NCBI RefSeq assembly: GCF_963082655.1 | Contig: NC_081552.1 | Span: forward strand, 71,986,707-72,050,706 | From: Stomoxys calcitrans | Taxonomy: Eukaryota > Arthropoda > Insecta > Diptera > Muscidae | DNA: 64,000 nt | Reading direction: 5' to 3' | In this document: piece by piece, positions 32,290-44,236 of the stretch | How positions within the stretch are numbered: the first letter of the stretch is position 1 | How the letters are laid out: the number at the start of each line of letters is the position of its first letter | Notes under the pieces: generated by a model | What the model saw: the letters and a program-made list of their open reading frames with translations, nothing else | Database searches by the model: none | Told to the model about the DNA's origin: nothing | Made by a program: the position numbers and the translations under genes

Positions 32290-34752
32290 ACAATTGTAGT
32301 CGAGCGTAATGCTTCAAGTACTCAACTAGTCGTCAGACAAACAAATGAGGAAGAGACGGAAACGCTGATTGTTGCGGAGTTCGTCCCCAGTCTTTAAGTA
32401 TAGGTGATGTTTCCGATTCCGACAGCGACATTGTCAATGAAACAGTCATCGCAACTGAATCAAAAGATGAGGACAGCGGGATGATGATAGTAGTGAGCGA
32501 AGGCTTTGGAAAGCTCACAAGAAGACCTAGAAAGCAATCCGGGGCATGACCAAAGGGACTGAGGAGTATGCAGCGGCAGCGCTTTTGGGTGAAAGTGCGG
32601 GTTGCTTGAAGGGATGGAACTGAAATTTCAAGCACTTCAACGGAAGCTATAAAGAGAATCAGATCTCCCGAAGAGCATAATATTACTAAAATGCTGAAGA
32701 TGAAAAAGAGCTCCCCACTTTCAAGTACTCTGGGAGAACCAAGCCAGCCCCTCCGCAATGGAGACACCAGACAGTGTCCTGTAGAGGGAGACAAAGTCGG
32801 AACGGGAACGTAGGAAGCGCGCACGGCCCCTGAGTCTTCATGGAGGACTGTGATTTCCAAAAGCAAGCCACAGCCATCATGTAAGGAGAAGCTGGTCGTT
32901 GAAAAAGGTAAGGTGCCGCCCTCTTACGCCAGAGTGGCTGACGTATGCAGTCGTCGATATCAGCTGTGCATCCCGTAGGACTCCACCAGATCATCGGTCC
33001 CAATTAGAGGTTGACAAACGGATTTTCGTACATGTGTTAAACTCTGAAGAGGTCCACCCATACAAATTATGAGCTGCGAGTATAGAGGGGACATCTTAAC
33101 GCTAAACTTTGGGCTAGCAAAAAATACTGATACGGTCAAAAAGTTCGTTAGAAGTATCTACACTCCCTGGGGCGAGAAGGATGGACATCCCTCAGCTCAC
33201 AAAGGCGCAGTCTTCATCAAGGGATCGGGCAGTAAATTTGCTACGGAATGCATGTTGGGATTTTTGGGCAAGTAAAACCAAGGTTTGGCCGCGTAGAAAT
33301 GGGAGGTCTTCCACAGGAAGGAGATGGAGGAAGGAACTCTCCTTGTGGCGGGCATTGATCAAGCCACCGTTTCAAGTTTGGCTAAGACCAAAGGCATGGC
33401 GTATTACGGGGGCCAGAAAATCTTTTTAAGATTGAGTAGACTTCGATAGGCAAATATCCTCATATTGACACATCAGGCCGCGGGGGACTCAATACCGCGA
33501 AACGAACAGGGGCCCGACGACGAGACCAACACCGACATCTCTCAATATTAGGAAGACTAGGACAGGCAAAGATCCTAATATTGAAGCATCAGGCAGTGCA
33601 GTGACAGGAAACTCAATGCAGTCTAAGGAATAGCGAGCAGAAGATGATACCATCACCAAATTCCAAGAAGCCCATTTACTGGAGGACCAATGATTGAGGT
33701 CATCCAGATAGACCTCCAACGGAGCGAGATAGATACTCATGCTCTGATGGAGATAATCAGTAAGGGCTAGATTCATGTTGCTTTAATTCAGGAGCTATTG
33801 ACGACCCGGAACAAAGTTTCTGGACTGAATCATATTAACTACCAATTATTCTGTACTTACACTGGTTCTCGGCCTAGGACCTGCGTTATTTGTCATAAAA
33901 ATTTAAATTATGTAGTCTCCACAGAGTTGTCAACATCGGGCGCAACAGTGGCGAGACAGGGAGGCAGTGGAGCATACTTGGTATCACAATATCTGCCTTC
34001 TGACTCTTCGAAACTGCCACCCACGTCGATGCTGCAACAACTCATAAGGAAGGCAAAACAGTCAGGAAATGAGGTACTAATAGGGTGCGATACGAACTCT
34101 CATCAAATTAAATGATAATAAGCGGAGCCCAGATTTCTTGAATACTAACGGCCTAATAACACTTAATATTAGTAACACCGCTACCTTTGTTATTAGGATT
34201 AGGGAGGAGTTTTTAGATGTCACAATATGTTCGGAAATCTGTGGATGGCTCCTTCTGTGACCATCGCTACATTAGGTTTCGAATAGTATGGTCAGCTCCG
34301 AGTTCGATAAGCTTCGGGAATAAGTTAAAAACCAACTGGACAAAATTCGGAAGACTAATCAGAGAAGGCTTGGGCAAGATAATTTAGATTGTCCAAGCAT
34401 AGAAGACATTGACGACAATGTCAACAGGATTACGACTGCAATTCGAGAAAGGAAATCAGCCCAAGAAAAACCCTGGATGACCGGGAAGATTCGGAACATT
34501 GGGAAAGGGGTCCGTAGACTTTACAACAGAGCACGGCGTAAAAAAGTGGAATGTATTGCACAATGCCCAAGGAATACAATAAGATTATCAGAGCTGCAAA
34601 ACGTGCCTCCTGGAAGTTTTTCTGCCAACAGGTTGATAGCATTAATGGCGTCTCTAAGATGAACAAGTTTCTCCCAAAAACTCATGTCCAAACTGAAACG
34701 ACAGTAGAAGACATGGGAGAAGAGCAACGAAGGACATGTTCAGGATTTTGAT
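32290..34752 (+). mobile_element. I-superclade LINE, plus strand, ORF1 and ORF2 start
   Basis: Relative of the minus-strand LINE at 3985-7035; both contain the PSIEDIDDNV and EKPWMTGKIRNIGK blocks. Plus-strand order: a charged ORF1 remnant (about 32330-33430, with SEGFGKLTRRPRKQS and SCEYRGDILTLNFGLAK blocks); an APE endonuclease remnant (33690-34290, with IQIDLQRSEIDTH, GSGAYLVSQYLP, VLIGCDTNSH, and CDHRYIRFR replacing SDHRYIRF); and the linker before RT (34340-34750). Frameshifts and stops are numerous. It is cut off at 34752 by a DINE-like element, and no RT continues on the far side. Confidence 0.72.
33690..34290 (+). pseudogene. APE-type endonuclease remnant of the LINE
   Basis: Target-site nicking domain of non-LTR retroelements. 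Visible motifs include QIDLQRS near the N-terminus, the core GCDTNSH at about 34086 (the D and N positions of the family's DxNxH motif) and a degraded SDH box (CDHRYI, about 34258). Several stop codons follow NSHQIK. Non-functional. Confidence 0.65.
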
Positions 34753-34759
34753 AAAAAAA

Positions 34760-36559
34760 AACAAGTAAAAACGTGCTAAGTTCGGCCGGGCCGAATCTTA
34801 TATACCCTCCACCATGGATCGCATTTGTCGAGTTCTTTCCTGGCATCTCTTCTTAGGCAAAAAAGGATATAAGAAAAGAGTTGCTCTGCTATTAAAACGA
34901 TATCAAGATATGGTCCGGTTCGGACCACAATTAAATTATATGTTGGAGACCTGTGTAAAATTTCAGCCAATTCGTATAAGAATTGCGTCCATTGGGGCTC
35001 ACGAAGTAAAATAGAGAGAACGATTTATATGGGATCTGTATCGGGCTATAGAACGATTCAGACCATTATAAACACGTTTGTTGATGGTCATGAGAGGATC
35101 CGTCGTACAAAATTTCTGGCATATCGGATAATAATTGCGACCTCTAGGGGTCAAGAAGTCAAGATCCCAGATCGGTTTATATGGCAGCTATATCAGGTTA
35201 TGAACCGATTTGAACCTTATTTGACACAGTTGTTGAAAGTAAAAATAAAATACGTCATGCAAAATTTCAGCCAAATCGGATAGGAATTGCGCCATCTAAA
35301 AGCTCAAGAAGTCAAATCCCCAGATCAGTTTATATGACAGCTATATCAGGTTATGGACCGATTTCAACCATACTTGGCACAGTTGTTGGATATTATAACG
35401 AAATACTTCGTGCAAAAATTCATTCAAATCGGATAAGAATTGTGCCCTCTAGAGGCTCAAGAAGTCAAGACCCAAGATCGGTTTATATGGCAGCTATATC
35501 ATGTTATGGACCGATTTAAACCATACTTGGCACAGTTGTTGGGTATCATAACAAAACACGTCGTGCAAAATTCCATTCCATTCGGATAAGAATTGGGCCC
35601 CCTAGAGGCTTAAGAAGTCAAGACCCAAGATCGGTGTATATGGCAGCTATATCAGGTTATGGGCCGATTTGAATCATACTTGGCACAGTTGTTGGATATC
35701 ATAACAAAACACGTCGTGCACAATTTCATTCTGATCGGATAAGAATTGTGCACGCTAGAGGCTCAAGAAGTCAAGACCCAAGATCGGTTTATATGACAGC
35801 TATATCAGGTTATGAACCGATTTCAACCATACTTGGCACAGTTGTTGGATATCATAACAAAACACGTCGTGCGAAATTCCATTCCTATCGGATAAGAATT
35901 GCGCACTCTAGAGGCTCAAGAAGTCAAGACCCAAGATCGGTTTATATGGCAGCTATATCAGGTTATGGACCGATTTGAACCATACTTGGCACAGTTGTTG
36001 GATATAATAACAAAACACGACGTGCAAAATTTCATTCTGATCGGGTAAGAATTGCGCACGCTAGAGGCTCAAGAAGTCAAGACCCAAGATCGGTTTATAT
36101 GGCAGCTATATCAGGTTATGGACCGATTTGAACTATACTTGGCGCAGTTGTTGGATATCATAACAAAACACGTCGTGCAAAAATTCATTCCAATCGGATA
36201 AGAATTGCGCACTCTAGAGGCTCAAGAAGTCAAGACCCAAGATCGGTTTATATGGCAGCTATATCAAAACATGGACCGATATGGCCCATTTACAATACCA
36301 ACCGACCTACACTAATAAGAAGTATTTGTGCAAAATTTCAAGCGGCTAGCTTTACTCCTTCGGAAGTTAGCGTGCTTTCGACAGACAGACGGACGGACGG
36401 ACGGACGGACAGACGGACGGACATGGCTAGATCGACATAAAATTTCACGACGATCAAGAATATATATACTTTATGGGGTCTCAGACGAATATTTCGAGTA
36501 GTTACAAACAGAATGACGAAATTAGTATACCCCCCATCTTATGGTGGAGGGTATAAAAA
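34760..36559 (-). mobile_element. DINE-like A-type element, copy A4, near twin of A1
   Basis: Same order and nearly the same sequence as 26332-27997, but with nine instead of eight 153-bp unit starts (35021 to about 36244) and a shorter (GGAC)n core near 36390. Flanks differ from A1, so it is a separate insertion or has been homogenised by gene conversion. It terminates the plus-strand LINE. Confidence 0.8.
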
Positions 36560-36561
36560 CA

Positions 36562-36800
36562 GTTTCCACAGGATACGACGTCTATGCCACTGAACGCTTG
36601 GGTTGGAATACTGACATGAACATTCGAAAACATTTTCAACGTTGGTTACCCTCTCTGCGCGACGTTCTGATCCGTCTATAAAAAGGAGGTCCCTCATAAT
36701 TGAGCATAAACTTAAATCGGGCAGCCCTCATTGATATATGAGATGTTTGCCCCTGTTCCAAAATGAAATGTTCATGGGCAAATTTGCAATTTCGGCCATC
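36562..36800 (+). mobile_element. tRNA-derived SINE, degenerate copy b
   Basis: Tail and body are clear (TATAAAAAGGAGGTCCC, CTCATTGATATATGAGA, TTGCCCCTGTTCC, GTTCATGGGCAAATTTGCAATTT). The head is heavily mutated, with only CTATGCCACTGAACGCTTGG recognisable. Confidence 0.72.
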
Positions 36801-36819
36801 GGAAATTTCATTTTAATTG

Positions 36820-37150
36820 TAAACGATTTCCTTCAGAATTCAGTTAGCATTCGATACGACAAGTCGGAAGGTACGTTCCCATCCAACAGACAAGTCGAAA
36901 AACATGTCCGTTATCATTCAGACTAAACTCTTATTTCCCTTCCAAATTTCCCATAATTTTGGTTCAGAATTCTGTCTGAATTCTGTACGACATGTCGGCA
37001 AAGTATCACATTTCCCTCCGACAGTTCGGTCAGAGAGCACTTCATATATTTTTCGTTTTGAACTCGGCCAGACTTCTGATGCGAATTGCGACGAATTTAC
37101 CGACCTTGGTAGTGTCGTCTGACCCCTGAACGTTTCGTTCACTGGGTTTG
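36820..37150. repeat. Dispersed repeat family D, copy 2
   Basis: Related to 31067-31390 by 'gtacgacatgtcgg', 'tatcacatttccctccg' and a CACTGGGTTTG end. Function unknown. Confidence 0.45.
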
Positions 37151-38655
37151 TCAGTCTGCTAATGACATAGTACTGGTAACCAGTAGCCCATTATCTGGCA
37201 TAAAATCCTTTATTCTGGAGGTATTCATAATAATGGTCAATTTGTTCCATTAAATCCAATCGATTCCCTGTATTTCTCTATGATTTAAATTATAAAACTT
37301 CCATAACAAGTTGTCTTAGCACAGAACCTTTGGTTTTGTCCCAAATTAAGAAAAACCATTGTCCACGACCATAAAAACTCCCCCACAGTGAATATATCGT
37401 TTGTTTTATTTAGTTTTCACCTTTCAATAAAGCCTTAAGCCAACATTAAAGCCTTAAAAAAATTGTAAATTTATTGCAATTGCTTGTTGGTTTTTCATTA
37501 AGGGAAACCACCTAACCACTTAACAGCTTTTCGATTTAATTGATTTCAACGGAATATTTGAATTTCTAATTAAAATCACAACAAAAACGACAGTGAAATA
37601 TCCGCATACTGACCAGATAGCACACTTTTTGGGTACTCAGGCGTAAAAACACATACACATGCACTCTCACGAAACTTTTGCATCTTTTGCCAGCCTTGCT
37701 GATTGCGGTCGGTGATGTTAGGGCACCTACCTCTATGTGTGTGGGGTGTGATGGCTGTTTTCATTGGGCGTGGGGCGTTGGTGAAAATCCAAACGAAAAC
37801 CCTGGATTGACCAAAACTGCAAATAGACAGACAATAGGTGTAAACAAACAAATTGAAACATTGTTTGCTTAGATTTTTATATGGTTCTGGGCATTTTCCA
37901 TGTTGTTTGGTTTTGTTGGTGTTGGGAGGTAACTAAGTGCATTTGTGGCTGCTTGCTGCTGCCGATAACAAACAGAAATTAATGTAAGCCACCCAAAAAA
38001 CCAAGCCAGAAGGGAGTCGAGCAGCAAAACTGAAAAAAACGTTGTTAACAATCTACGCCCATTTTCCCGAGGATAACAAAAACATAATTCCCATACACAG
38101 ACTAGTAGTAGTGGGCTGCAGTGCTTAGAATATTTGATCGGTCCACCACACTGAGGGAAAAAGGCTAACCTGTGTAGCCATGCAAGTCTAGCATAGGTAT
38201 CACTCTAATTTTGTTCTTCTAGTTAAAAAAGCCCGTACTGCCTTTGGCCTGTGGCTAGCGAATCATTCGAAATAAATATGATTTTTATGTCTGTGCCAAT
38301 TGACAAGGTTTGCCTAATTGCCCCTTTTGTGTTCGTTTGTGCTTTTATTAAGCCCAGCTGCTTAAAATGGCTAAAATGCCAGAACACCCAATCCCAAATG
38401 ATGTCGAAAACAGACACTCGTTTGCCAGGAATTTAGATTAATGGCAATAGGATTTGTATAGGCAATTTTTGGGTTTGGAAAAGGGCTTCAATCGGGATAA
38501 TTGTTTAGGTGGAAAACATACATTGACTGGCAGAGTTAAGGAAAAATGTATAGAGCAACTTGGCTAAGTGTGAGATAACATTCGTAACTGGGTATTGCGA
38601 TTCATAGCACAAAAAAAAGTTTTAGCTAAGTTACGCTTCTCATTTACGATATGAT
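37151..38655. other. Quiet single-copy-looking sequence, no gene seen
   Basis: No internal similarity to other parts of the window and no convincing frame. Open frames of 60-91 codons lack motifs and have no splice context. Composition resembles fly intron or intergenic DNA. Confidence 0.45.
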
Positions 38656-38757
38656 TATGTCAGACCATACTCGGCACGGATATTGGAGGTCGCAGAAGAA
38701 GTGATAACGCAAAATTTCCCTACTGCCCTCTAGAGCTTTGAGAAGTCAAATCGGTAT
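38656..38757 (-). mobile_element. DINE-like A-type fragment
   Basis: About 100 bp matching the A unit (GACCATACTCGGCACGG, CCCTCTAGAGCTTTGAGAAG) in minus orientation. Ends where the Helitron-like repeat begins. Confidence 0.5.
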
Positions 38758-41060
38758 ATCTTATCTATAAAATTTGTGTTTGTTTAATTGTTTGTTTGTC
38801 GGTTTGTTTGTTTGTTCCGTATAGACTTAAAAACGGCTGAACCGATTACCTTGAAATTTTCACAGATTGTGTGGATTGGTCTGGAAGGAAACATAGGATA
38901 TATAATTTTTTGATATCGGACTCTAATGAATGGTATTCGGGAGGAGTTTGCAAATATGTGGGTTGGTCTAGAAGGAAACATCTTCTTATATATAAAAATC
39001 AATTTGTGTTTGTTTGTAGGTTTGTTTGTTTGTGTGTTCCTTATAGACTCAGAAACGGCTGAACCGATTTTCTTGAAATTTTCACAGATGGTGCATAATG
39101 ACCCCGTGGTGAAAATAGGGTACTACATTTTTAGATATCTAAGGGGGGGGGGGGGGGGGGGGGGGGGCGGACCCTCCTCCTTACCATAATTTTCAAAAAT
39201 GCCAGATCTCGGAGCTGGGTGGTGCGATTTAAGCTAAATTTTGTGTGGTCTCATATAGTACCCTACAAATAAACATTTGGTATCCAAATTTCGGATGGGG
39301 TACCCCAAACATATATTTAGACCAATCACGACAATATGGGACTCAATTGAAAGGTATTTAAGATAAATAATTGTCGGACCAAGCGCTAGGGGGACCACCC
39401 CAAGCCCCAAAACACCCCTAAATCGGACATATTTACCGACCATGGCAATATGGGACTCAAATGAAAGATATTAGCGAGTAGAATACGAATCTGGTATACA
39501 AATGTGGGACCACGTTTCTGGGGGTCCACCTCTTTCTCAAAACACCCCCCAAACAGGACTTATTTACTGACCATGGGAATATGGGGCTTGAATAAAAGGT
39601 ATTTGAATGTAGAATACGAATCTGATATTCAAATATGGGACCAAGTTTTTGGGGGGACCGCTTCTCACCAAAAACATCCCCCAAAGGGGACAAATTTACG
39701 ACCATAGCAATATAGGGATCAAATGAAAGGTCTCTGGGAGTAAAGCACGAATTTGATATCAATATTCGGGAAAAGTGTGTATTTTCTGACTATTGCAATA
39801 TGAGGCTCAAATGAGAGGGTTTTTGAAGTGGAACACGAATCCGATATATATTTTCAAGGCCAACTCACTGAGTGGCCGCCCATCTCCCAAAACACCCCCA
39901 TGCCAGTCATGTTTGCCGACTATGGAAATATGGGGCTCAAAATAAAGGTATGTGGAAGTAGACTACGTATCTGATATCAACATTAGGGGCCAATTGTCTA
40001 GTGGACGTCCCACCACCATAACAACCCCCAAATAGGGCTTATTTGCTCACCAAGACAATTTGGGTTTTAAAGAGAGTGGAACTAAATATTCATAGTTTTT
40101 AGGGCCCCAAACCGGACATATTTAAAATAAGGAGTTTAAATAAGATTAGAACGAATTTGATATCCAATTTTGAGGGCAATGTCAATATGGGGTTCAAATA
40201 AATGATATATAGATATATGAGAATAGAGCACGTTGCTGATATATTTTCCGGCTTAGTGTTTGTCGGACCAAGTGGTAGGGGGACCACCCCAAGCCCCAAT
40301 CCACCCCTAAATCGGTCATATTTACCGACCATGACAATGTGGGGCTTAAATGAAAGGTATTGGGGGGTAGAGCAAGAATTGATACCCATTTTCGGGACCA
40401 ATTTTCAGGGGGTCTACCCCTTTCCCAAAATACCCCACAAACAGCAATTTTTTACTGACCATCGCAATATGGGGCTCAAATAAAGGTATTTGGGAGTAGA
40501 ATACGAATTTGATATCCAAATGTAGGACCATGTATTTAGGGCATCACACCTTTCCCAAAACACCCCCAAAGGGAAAAAATTTTTTGACCATGCCAAAATG
40601 TGGCTCAAATAAAAGGTATTTGAGATTAGAAAACAAATTTGATAACCTATTTTGGGCCATGTGTTTGGGGACGCTTCATCGTGTAAACTCCCCTAAACCA
40701 ATGGCAATTTGGGGTTTAAATAAATGGTATTTGAGAGAAGATCACGATGCTGATATTTTTTCAGGGCCAAGTATCTGGGGGACCACCTCTCCCCCGAAAA
40801 CACCACTAAATCAGACATAATGAGAATATAGGGCCGAAATGAAGTTTTTGAAGAATGGAGTACACCTTACATCCAAACTTAAATTCGTAGACCAATAAAG
40901 ATCATATGGGATTCAGATAAAGGCACTTATATTGTTAAACTGTTAGTCAAGTTAGTATTTTCACTAAAAGATCTTTATTGTAGAAAATAAATATTCCAAG
41001 GAAACTTTTGTTCCATATAAAGTAAAAGAAGGCGCAGCGGAACGGGCCCGGGTCAGCTAG
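38758..41060 (+). mobile_element. Helitron-like element with internal minisatellite
   Basis: Starts TCTTATCTATAAAATTTG, followed by a TTTGTTTG-rich lead and AAACGGCTGAACCGATT. It ends GGGCCCGGGTCAGCTAG at 41060, followed by T. 5' TC, 3' CTAG and a GC-rich end are the marks of Helitron termini. A second 5' end lies at 38984, so two copies are nested or partly duplicated. The interior is a run of about a dozen degenerate units (roughly 100-135 bp) built on 'tatgggactcaaatgaaagg' and C-rich blocks. No Rep/helicase gene, so non-autonomous. Strand is set by the termini. Confidence 0.6.
39143..39167 (+). repeat. G homopolymer, 25 bases
   Basis: Uninterrupted run of 25 G inside the Helitron-like element, in a place where related copies have a C/G-rich but not homopolymeric segment. 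It has G-quadruplex potential; its length may be affected by sequencing error. Confidence 0.9.
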
Positions 41061-41345
41061 TAGGCTATATAATTTTTCGGTATCGGAAGGGGGACGAACC
41101 CTCCCCCATATGCCAAAAACACAACTCAAAATCAAAATAGGACCGATCTCGGGACAATATAGTTATCAAAAAAAATGTATTGGAGAGTAGAATACGAATA
41201 TGGCATTAAAATTCGGGCCGCCCAAACCCGAAAACTCCCCCAAACAGTCATATTGGACGATCATTTCAATATGGGGCTCAAATGAAAGGTATTCGGGAGT
41301 GGATTTCGAAACTGGCATACAAATCAGATCAGATTTTTTGGCTCA
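41061..41345 (+). mobile_element. Second partial Helitron-like fragment
   Basis: Immediately after the CTAG end, unit text resumes (GGGGGACGAACCCTCCCCC, ATGGGGCTCAAATGAAAGG). A truncated copy is therefore joined tail to body with the previous one. Confidence 0.5.
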
Positions 41346-41348
41346 AAG

Positions 41349-41850
41349 GCTACGTAAATAAGCAGAAACGTCGATTTTAGAGTGAAGATCAGTCAGAAGC
41401 TACCAATGCATCCAGAAAAAGTCACAGTTTGGTGCGGTTTATGGGCCGGTGGCATCATTGAACCGTACTTCTTCAAAGATAATGCGAATCGTAACAGTGA
41501 ATGGTGAGCCCTGACGTGAGATGATATCCAACTTTTTTGCCCAAAATGCAAGAGCTTGACTTGCGTGACATAACTATGGACTTATTGAGAGGCGAGTTCG
41601 GTGGACATTTTTTTCACGTTTCAGACCCGTCAATTGGCCGCCTAGATCGTACGATTAAACGCCTTTAAAGTATTTTTTGTTGGGCTGTGTCAAAGCTCAT
41701 GTCAATAAAGACAAGCTACTTCAATTGACGCATTGGAAGACAACATTGAAGTATTTTTTCGTAATATATCGGCCGAAGTGTTGGAAAGAGTATGCCATGG
41801 ATGGCATATGGACTAAGCGGATGGACCATTTGAGGCGGACGATATTTAGA
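41349..41850 (+). pseudogene. Tc1/mariner-superfamily transposase relic, copy 2
   Basis: Same family as 3360-3745. In shifting frames: YVNKQKRRF, VWCGLWAGGIIEPYFFKD (about 41430), then NWPPRSYDLTPLKYF (about 41632-41675, containing the third catalytic Asp) and AHVNKDKPTSIDALEDNIE, VLERVCHGW. The middle, with the second catalytic Asp, is deleted. Non-functional. Confidence 0.72.
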
Positions 41851-42222
41851 TAAAGCTGCCAAATCGGGTTCTGCCCATCACGTAAAAGACGCCTTTATTA
41901 TACGATTTCGATGGAATTGGACACAGTGACTTGTATAAAGCCTCCTGTCATCCGACCACAATTGACTATAGTTAGATATAGCTGTCATATAGAACGATCA
42001 TCCAATTTAGGGTCTTATTTCTATAAAAAAAAAGGATTTATCGCCTGATTTCGCTGAAACTGTCACTTGTATAACAATACTTGGGACCTGAATTAAATAT
42101 AATCCATACCAGCCCCTATTTAGATAAAACTATGGATATATCCATGTATCATATATCCATATATCCATGGTGTTGGGTATCCAAAGTTCGGCACGGCGGA
42201 ACTTAACACGTTTTTACTTGTT
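41851..42222 (+). mobile_element. DINE-like B-type element, 3' end only
   Basis: Two eroded B units and the characteristic end GGTGTTGGGTATCC, TTCGGCACGGCGGAACTTAA (decayed palindrome), CGTTTTTACTTGTT. Confidence 0.62.
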
Positions 42223-42239
42223 GTCACTCAAATACCTTC

Positions 42240-42420
42240 CATTTGTTTTGTCTCAAATACCATCCATTTGAGTCCCATATTGGGCTGATCGGTGTCAATT
42301 TTACAGTGTCTGTGAAATTTTCTACAAAATCAGTTCAGCCGTTTTTGAGTCTATACGGACCACGTAAACAAACAAAATAAATAAACCAACAACTACAAAC
42401 AAATGTTAGATACTTATACC
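42240..42420 (-). mobile_element. Helitron-like 5' fragment, minus strand
   Basis: Reverse complement of the 5' region of the Helitron-like repeat: CAGTTCAGCCGTTTTTGAGTC, then an A/C-rich tail from reversed TTTGTTTG text near 42370-42405. Confidence 0.5.
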
Positions 42421-42434
42421 TCCTCGTATAGTAG

Positions 42435-42625
42435 AGGGTATACTCATAAAAAAAAGTTTGCTGAAAATAGCAAACACTGTCTGCTGAATATTAGTAGTTA
42501 ATTTAGCTGTTATTATAGCAGTAGTTCTGCTACTACAGCAGTAGTTCAGTAGTTCACTTACAGAGAAGCAGGCTGACTGCATAAAAGTATGTTGTTTGGG
42601 AGATGGGAGATTAAGGGGTTGTTAG
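42435..42625. repeat. Repeat family C, copy 1 (upstream of a DINE-like copy)
   Basis: AAGTTTGCTGAAAATAGCAAA, CTGCTGAATATTAGTAGTTAA, and CAGTAGTTCTGCTACTAC. The same sequence lies at 49322-49512, again directly before an A-type DINE-like element with the same junction (TGTTAGAA then ACAAGTAAAAGCG). Confidence 0.7.
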
Positions 42626-42630
42626 AAAAA

Positions 42631-44236
42631 AACAAGTAAAAGCGTGCTAAGTTCGGCCGGGCCGAATCTTATATACCCTCCACCATGGATCGCATTTGTC
42701 AAGTTCTATAAGAAAAGAGTTACTCTGCTATTAAAACGATATCAATATATGGTCCGGTTCGGACCACAATTAAGTTATATGTTGGAGGTCTGTGTAAAAT
42801 TTCAGCCAATTCGTTTAAGAATGAAGTAAAATAGAGAGAACGATTTATATGGGATCTGTATCGGGCTATAGACCGATTCAGACCATAATAAACACGTTTG
42901 TTGATGGTCATGAGAGGATCCATCGTACAAAATTTCAGGCATATCGGATAATAATTACGACCTCTAGGGGTTAAGAAGTCAAGATCCCAGATCGGTTTAT
43001 ATGGCAGCTATATCAGGTTATGAACCGATTTGAACCTTATTTGACCCAGTTGTTGAAAGTAAAAATAAAATACGTCATGCAAAATTTCAGCCAAATCGGA
43101 TAGGAATTGCGCCCTCTAGAAGCTCAAGAAGTCAAATCCCCAGATCTGTTTATATGACAGCTATATCAGTTTATGAACCGATTTGAACCATACTTGGCAC
43201 AGTTGTTGGATATCATAACGAAATACTTCGTGCAAAAATTCATTCAAATCGGATAAGAATTGTGCCCTCTAGAGGGTCAAGAAGTCAAGACCCAAGATCG
43301 GTTTATATGGCAGCTATATCAGGTTATGGACCGATTTGAACCATACTTGGCACAGTTGTTGGGTATCATAACAAAACACGTCGTGCAAAATTCCATTCCA
43401 ATTGGATAAGAATTGCGCACTCTAGAGGCTCAAGAAGTCAAGACCCAAGATCGGTTTATATGGTAGCTATATCAGGTTATGGACCGATTTGAACCATACT
43501 TGGCACTGTTGTTGGATATAATAAGAAAACACGTCGTGCAAAATTTCATTCCAATCGGATAAGAATTGCGCACTCTAGGGGCTCAAGAAGTCAAGACCCA
43601 AGATCGGTTTATATGGCAGCTATATTAGGTTATGAACCGATTTGAACCATACTTGGCACAGTTGTTGGATATCATAACAAAACACGTTGTGCAAAATTTC
43701 ATTCTGATCGGATAAGAATTGCGCACGCTAGAGGCTCAAGAAGTCAAGACCCAAGATCGGTTTATATGGCAGCTATATCAGGTTATGGACCGATTTGAAC
43801 CATACTTGACACAGTTGTTGGATATCATAGCAAAAAACGTCGTGCAAAATTTCGTTCCAATCGGATAAGAATTTCGCACTCTACAGGCTCAAGATGTCAA
43901 GACCCAAGATCGGTTTATATGGCAGCTATATCAAAACATGGACCGATATGGCCCATTTACAATACCAACCGACCTACACTAATAAGAAGTATTTGTGCAA
44001 AATTTCAAGCGGCTAGCTTTACTCCTTCGGAAGTTAGCGTGCTTTCGACAGACAGACGGACGGACGGACGGACGGACGGACGGACGGACGGACAGACGGA
44101 CGGACATGGCTAGATCGACATAAAATGTCACGACGATCAAGAATATATATACTTTATGGGGTCTCAGACGAATATTTCGAGTAGTTACAAACAGAATGAC
44201 GAAATTAGTATACCCCCCATCTTATGGTGGAGGGTA
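42631..44236 (-). mobile_element. DINE-like A-type element, copy A5
   Basis: Complete-looking: terminal palindrome TTCGGCCGGGCCGAA, eight 153-bp unit starts (42841 to 43911, spaced 152-153), (GGAC)n core at 44055-44103, and the TATGGTGGAGGG 5' block. Near the 3' end it lacks about 40 bp present in A1. Confidence 0.8.

Noticed and set aside
32333..32866. 177-codon minus-strand frame
   Set aside because: It lies antisense to the LINE ORF1 remnant, and its composition is what the complement of a charged coding region gives.
37576..37851. 91-codon minus-strand frame in quiet DNA
   Set aside because: No motif, no splice sites and no paralogue. Length is within chance for this region.
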